Below the pieces are notes generated by a model. The model worked only from the letters and a program-made list of their open reading frames with translations, was not told the DNA's origin and made no database searches. Position numbers and translations under genes: made by a program. Below are positions 48,832 to 51,432 of a stretch of DNA of 51,432 bases, piece by piece. Where the stretch lies: NCBI GenBank assembly GCA_022779345.1, contig JALFTG010000153.1, positions 1 to 51,432 on the forward strand, given 5' to 3'. The first letter of the stretch is position 1. Every line of letters starts with the position of its first letter. Source of the DNA: Oscillospiraceae bacterium (GTDB lineage Bacteria > Bacillota > Clostridia > Oscillospirales > Oscillospiraceae).

Positions 48832-48874
48832 TGAATTTATGTGTGAAAATGAACGGAAAAGAGCTGTTTCGGGA

Positions 48875-50251
48875 ATGAACAAGACTTATGAAATGGACAT
48901 GACCTCCGGCCCGCTTTTGAAGAAGATCATTCTGTTCACCATCCCCATCCTGCTGTCCGGTGTGCTGCAACTGCTGTTCAATGCGGCTGATATTGTGGTG
49001 GTCGGCCGTTTCGCCGGGGACAACGCCATGGCGGCGGTGGGCTCCACCACATCGCTGATTTCTCTGCTGACCAACCTGTTCATCGGCATTTCCGCCGGTG
49101 CCAATGTGGCAGTCGCCAACTTCTACGGTGCCCGGGATGAGGAGGCCGTCAGCGAGACGGTACATACCTCCGTTATTATCAGTCTGGTGGGCGGCACGGG
49201 TCTTCTGCTCATCGGCGTCTGTCTGGCCCGGCCCATTCTGGAGCTGATGAAATCTCCGGAAACGGTGCTCCCCCTGTCAACCCTGTATCTGCGGATTTAT
49301 TTTCTGGGAATGCCGGCCACACTGCTGTTCAACTTCTGCGCCTCCATCCTCCGGGCTACGGGAGACACGAAGCATCCCCTGTATTTCCTGGCACTGGCCG
49401 GGGTGCTGAATGTGCTGCTGAACCTGCTGTTTGTCATCGTATTCCGTCTGTCCGTGGCAGGTGTGGCGCTGGCCACGATCCTCTCCCAGCACATCTCCCT
49501 GTTTCTGATCCTCCGGCTCATGGTGAAAAGCGACAGCTGTATCCGGCTTTCGTGGAGAAAACTCCGGGTCAGCAAATCCAAACTGGCACGGATTCTCCGG
49601 GTGGGTCTCCCTGCCGGGGTCCAGAGTTCCCTGTTCGCGCTGTCCAATGTGACTATCCAGTCCGCAATCAACTCCTTCGGGGAGGTCGTCATGGCGGCCA
49701 ACACCGCGTCCTCCAACATTGAGGGGTTTGTCTACATTGCCATGAACGCGGTCTATCAGGCGGCCATGAACTTTTCCGGCCAGAACTATGGCGCCGGCCA
49801 TTATCGGCGGCTTCACAGGGTGCTGTTTGAGTGTCTGGGACTGGTGACCATCGTGGGGATGGTCCTCGGCTGGGGTGCTTACCTGCTGGGGGGGCCTCTG
49901 CTGCACATTTATACCACCAGCGACATTGTGGTCACCTACGGACTGCAGCGGATGAAGATCGTCTGCCTTTGCTATTTCATCTGCGGCTGGATGGACACCA
50001 TCGTGGGCGTCATGCGGGGTATGGGCTATGGAATCATACCGATGATCGTGTCTCTGGTGGGTTCCTGTCTGTTCCGCATCATCTGGGTCTGCACCATTTT
50101 CCAGGTTTATCACACGCTTCCCATGCTTTATATCAGCTGGCCGGTCACATGGATTCTCACTTTTTCCATGCATGTGGTCTGCTACTGCGGCATCTGGCAC
50201 CGGCGCCGGAAGGAATTTCTGGAACGGGAGCAAACCGAGCCGGACGCCTGA
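48875..50251 (+). CDS. MATE family efflux transporter (second copy)
   Basis: 458 residues with about twelve helices. The start MDMTSGPLLKKIILFTIPILLSG and LQLLFNAADIVVVGRFAGDNAMAAVG are typical of the clostridial MATE group; later FNFCASILRATGDTKHPL and SNIEGFVYIAMNAVYQAAMNFSGQNYGA mark the two halves. It differs clearly from the MATE at 35758, so it is not a recent duplicate. The ribosome site is weak: ATGs at 48839, 48875 and 48890 are all possible, and 48875 is taken as the compromise. The promoter carries a perfect palindrome, suggesting a repressor encoded elsewhere. Confidence 0.92.
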   Translation: MNKTYEMDMTSGPLLKKIILFTIPILLSGVLQLLFNAADIVVVGRFAGDNAMAAVGSTTSLISLLTNLFIGISAGANVAVANFYGARDEEAVSETVHTSVIISLVGGTGLLLIGVCLARPILELMKSPETVLPLSTLYLRIYFLGMPATLLFNFCASILRATGDTKHPLYFLALAGVLNVLLNLLFVIVFRLSVAGVALATILSQHISLFLILRLMVKSDSCIRLSWRKLRVSKSKLARILRVGLPAGVQSSLFALSNVTIQSAINSFGEVVMAANTASSNIEGFVYIAMNAVYQAAMNFSGQNYGAGHYRRLHRVLFECLGLVTIVGMVLGWGAYLLGGPLLHIYTTSDIVVTYGLQRMKIVCLCYFICGWMDTIVGVMRGMGYGIIPMIVSLVGSCLFRIIWVCTIFQVYHTLPMLYISWPVTWILTFSMHVVCYCGIWHRRRKEFLEREQTEPDA

Positions 50252-50290
50252 ACTTTGCATAATCTGAGAGAAAGAGAGACAAAAACTGCC

Positions 50291-51199
50291 ATGAAAAACA
50301 GCGAACTGAAAGGAAACCTTCTGCTGATGCTCACTGCGCTGATCTGGGGCTGCGCCTTTGTGGCCCAGAGCGTGAGCATGGATTATATCGGTCCCTTTAC
50401 CTTCCAGAGCGTCCGCTCCCTGCTGGGTGCCGCCGTGCTGGTGCCGGTGTTTCTGATTCTGGACGCAGGCAAAAAGAAAGCGGGAACCTATCAGGCGCCC
50501 ACCGGAGAAGAGAAAAAGACCCTGCTCATCGCCGGGATCGTGTGCGGCTGCATCATGACCGTGGCAGCCAATCTCCAGCAGATCGGCATCCAGTATACCT
50601 CCGCCGGAAAGGCCGGATTCATCACCGCCATGTACATCCTGATTGTACCGGTTCTGGGTCTGTTCCTGAAGAAAAAAGTACCCGGCCGGATCTGGCTCTG
50701 CATCCTCATCGCCGTGGTGGGCCTGTATCTCCTGTCCGTCACGGAAGGCTTCTCCTCCATCAGCAAGGGCGATGTATATGTGCTGCTATGCGCGCTGGCG
50801 TTCTCTTTTCACATCATGGCCGTGGATCACTACGCCCCCCTGGTAGACGGCGTGCGCCTGTCCTCCATCCAGTTTCTCATCTGCGGCGTGCTGTCCGGCA
50901 TCCTGATGTTCCTGTTCGAAGAACCGAACCTGGAAAATATCCTGAATGCAGCAGTGCCCATTCTGTATGCAGGCATCATGTCCTGCGGTGTGGCATACAC
51001 CCTGCAGATTATCGGACAGAAGTACACCCGTCCTACCATCGCCTCTCTGATCATGAGTCTGGAATCTGTGTTCGCCGTCCTGGCAGGCATTGTGGTCCTG
51101 CGGGAGATTCCCACCGCCCGGGAAACCATGGGCTGCGTGCTCATGTTCTTGGCCATTATCATTGCCCAGCTGCCCTCCCGCCGGGAGCAGGCAAAATAA
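50291..51199 (+). CDS. EamA/DMT-family transporter
   Basis: 302 residues, ten helices in two EamA repeats. The first repeat starts with GNLLLMLTALIWGCAFVAQ and includes PFTFQSVRSLLGAAVLVPVF and TSAGKAGFITAMYILIVPVLG; the second has GDVYVLLCALAFSFHIMAVD and TRPTIASLIMSLESVFAVLAGIVVLRE. Such carriers move metabolites or amino acids out of, or into, the cell; the substrate is not readable. ATG 50291 starts a typical cytoplasmic N-terminus; an upstream TTG is unlikely. It follows the MATE gene by 39 bp and may share its transcript. Confidence 0.92.
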   Translation: MKNSELKGNLLLMLTALIWGCAFVAQSVSMDYIGPFTFQSVRSLLGAAVLVPVFLILDAGKKKAGTYQAPTGEEKKTLLIAGIVCGCIMTVAANLQQIGIQYTSAGKAGFITAMYILIVPVLGLFLKKKVPGRIWLCILIAVVGLYLLSVTEGFSSISKGDVYVLLCALAFSFHIMAVDHYAPLVDGVRLSSIQFLICGVLSGILMFLFEEPNLENILNAAVPILYAGIMSCGVAYTLQIIGQKYTRPTIASLIMSLESVFAVLAGIVVLREIPTARETMGCVLMFLAIIIAQLPSRREQAK

Positions 51200-51209
51200 T
51201 ATTCTGCTC

Positions 51210-51238
51210 TTGACTTTCCGGCAACTGTGTGATAGACT
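51210..51238 (+). promoter_or_regulatory. Predicted sigma-A promoter of tRNA-Thr
   Basis: TTGACT (51210-51215), 17-nt spacer, TAGACT (51233-51238), 24 bp before the tRNA. Confidence 0.7.
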
Positions 51239-51261
51239 ATTTCAGCATCCAAAATGGAAAC

Positions 51262-51337
51262 GCTGGTATAGCTCAGTCGGTAGAGCAGCTGATTCGTAAT
51301 CAGCAGGTCGTGTGTTCGAGTCACATTACCAGCTCCA
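51262..51337 (+). tRNA. tRNA-Thr (anticodon CGT), CCA encoded
   Basis: A full cloverleaf. The acceptor GCTGGTA pairs with TACCAGC, the D stem is GCTC/GAGC, the anticodon stem GCTGA/TCAGC encloses TTCGTAA, so the anticodon is CGT (reads ACG, Thr), and the T arm is GTGTG-TTCGAGT-CACAT. The discriminator base is T, followed by genome-encoded CCA (51335-51337). Confidence 0.95.
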
Positions 51338-51343
51338 GCTTTC

Positions 51344-51370
51344 AACCGCACCGGTTCCGGTGCGGTTTTT
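51344..51370 (+). terminator. Intrinsic terminator after tRNA-Thr
   Basis: A 9-bp stem (51344-51352 with 51359-51367), six-base loop and a T-run. Confidence 0.85.
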
Positions 51371-51391
51371 CTATACCGTCAGGAGGAATCA

Positions 51392-51432
51392 ATGCTGCCG
51401 AGAACATTCTATCTCAGATCTGTCAACCGGGT
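51392..51432 (+). CDS. Start of an unidentified gene, cut by the window end
   Basis: AGGAGG at 51381-51386 is followed by ATG 51392 and an open frame to the window edge (13 full codons, MLPRTFYLRSVNR). The opening resembles DNA-3-methyladenine glycosylases (AAG family), which often begin LPR-FYLR, but this is too short to decide. Confidence 0.5.
   Translation, partial: MLPRTFYLRSVNR

Noticed and set aside
51392..51432. Firm call of a 3-methyladenine DNA glycosylase at the window end
   Set aside because: Thirteen codons are too few; the resemblance is noted but left open.

Overview
The window looks like chromosome of a spore-forming, fermentative, anaerobic Clostridia bacterium of the Oscillospiraceae/Ruminococcaceae type. 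This rests on a trimeric NuoE/NuoF-like [FeFe] hydrogenase, a PPi-type phosphofructokinase, sporulation genes (CwlD-type amidase, CotJ coat proteins), SLH-anchored surface enzymes, strong Shine-Dalgarno sites, moderately GC-rich codon use and almost no oxygen-dependent metabolism. The genus is inference. I see no prophage, insertion sequence, CRISPR array or rRNA. The genes are dense and grouped in short operons, many bounded by strong bidirectional hairpin terminators.

Layout. 1-894: 3' part of mutY. 910-3577 (minus): operon of a TM1266-type hydrogenase regulator, lipoprotein binding protein, permease and ATPase. 3985-8104 (plus): divergent hydrogenase operon hydC-hydB-hydA; then a DUF362/ferredoxin protein and an unknown gene. 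9827-13808 (minus): xpaC-telA-lemA-TPM-ybaK. 14083-18458 (plus): rpe, recR, RNase J, M19 dipeptidase, ArsC-like protein. 18602-21938 (plus): DUF1653, M3 peptidase, aminotransferase. 21976-29548 (minus): XerC-type recombinase and DUF218 protein, radA and cwlD, a degenerate P-type ATPase, fba. 29718-30974 (plus): PPi-PFK. 31029-32084 (minus): cotJC and a cotJA-cotJB fusion. 32226-33776 (plus): SLH-anchored subtilase. 33831-35666 (minus): recQ. 35758-37116 (plus): MATE exporter. 37185-37841 (minus): HAD phosphatase. 37946-39099 (plus): NiCo-type riboswitch and CDF metal exporter. 39143-41990 (minus): SLH-GH25 lysozyme, HD protein, zinc-ribbon protein, a small unknown gene. 42151-43535 (plus): XRE-S24 repressor and metallophosphoesterase. 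43586-48709 (minus): sbcD-sbcC-hydrolase-membrane protein. 48875-51432 (plus): second MATE exporter, EamA transporter, tRNA-Thr(CGT) and the start of another gene.

The most interesting points are: (1) the pairing of a hydrogenase-system regulator with an ABC importer of unknown substrate, divergent from the hydrogenase operon and with an attenuator-like leader; (2) a P-type ATPase homologue that has lost the phosphorylated Asp and other catalytic motifs; (3) a CotJA-CotJB fusion; (4) a metal riboswitch whose terminator would consume the conserved aptamer strand; (5) several palindromes placed on promoters; (6) a self-cleaving-type XRE-S24 repressor co-transcribed with a phosphoesterase. Starts were chosen from ribosome-binding sites and family N-termini, and differ in many cases from the longest open frame. 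All functional calls are from reading the sequence; no database search was possible.
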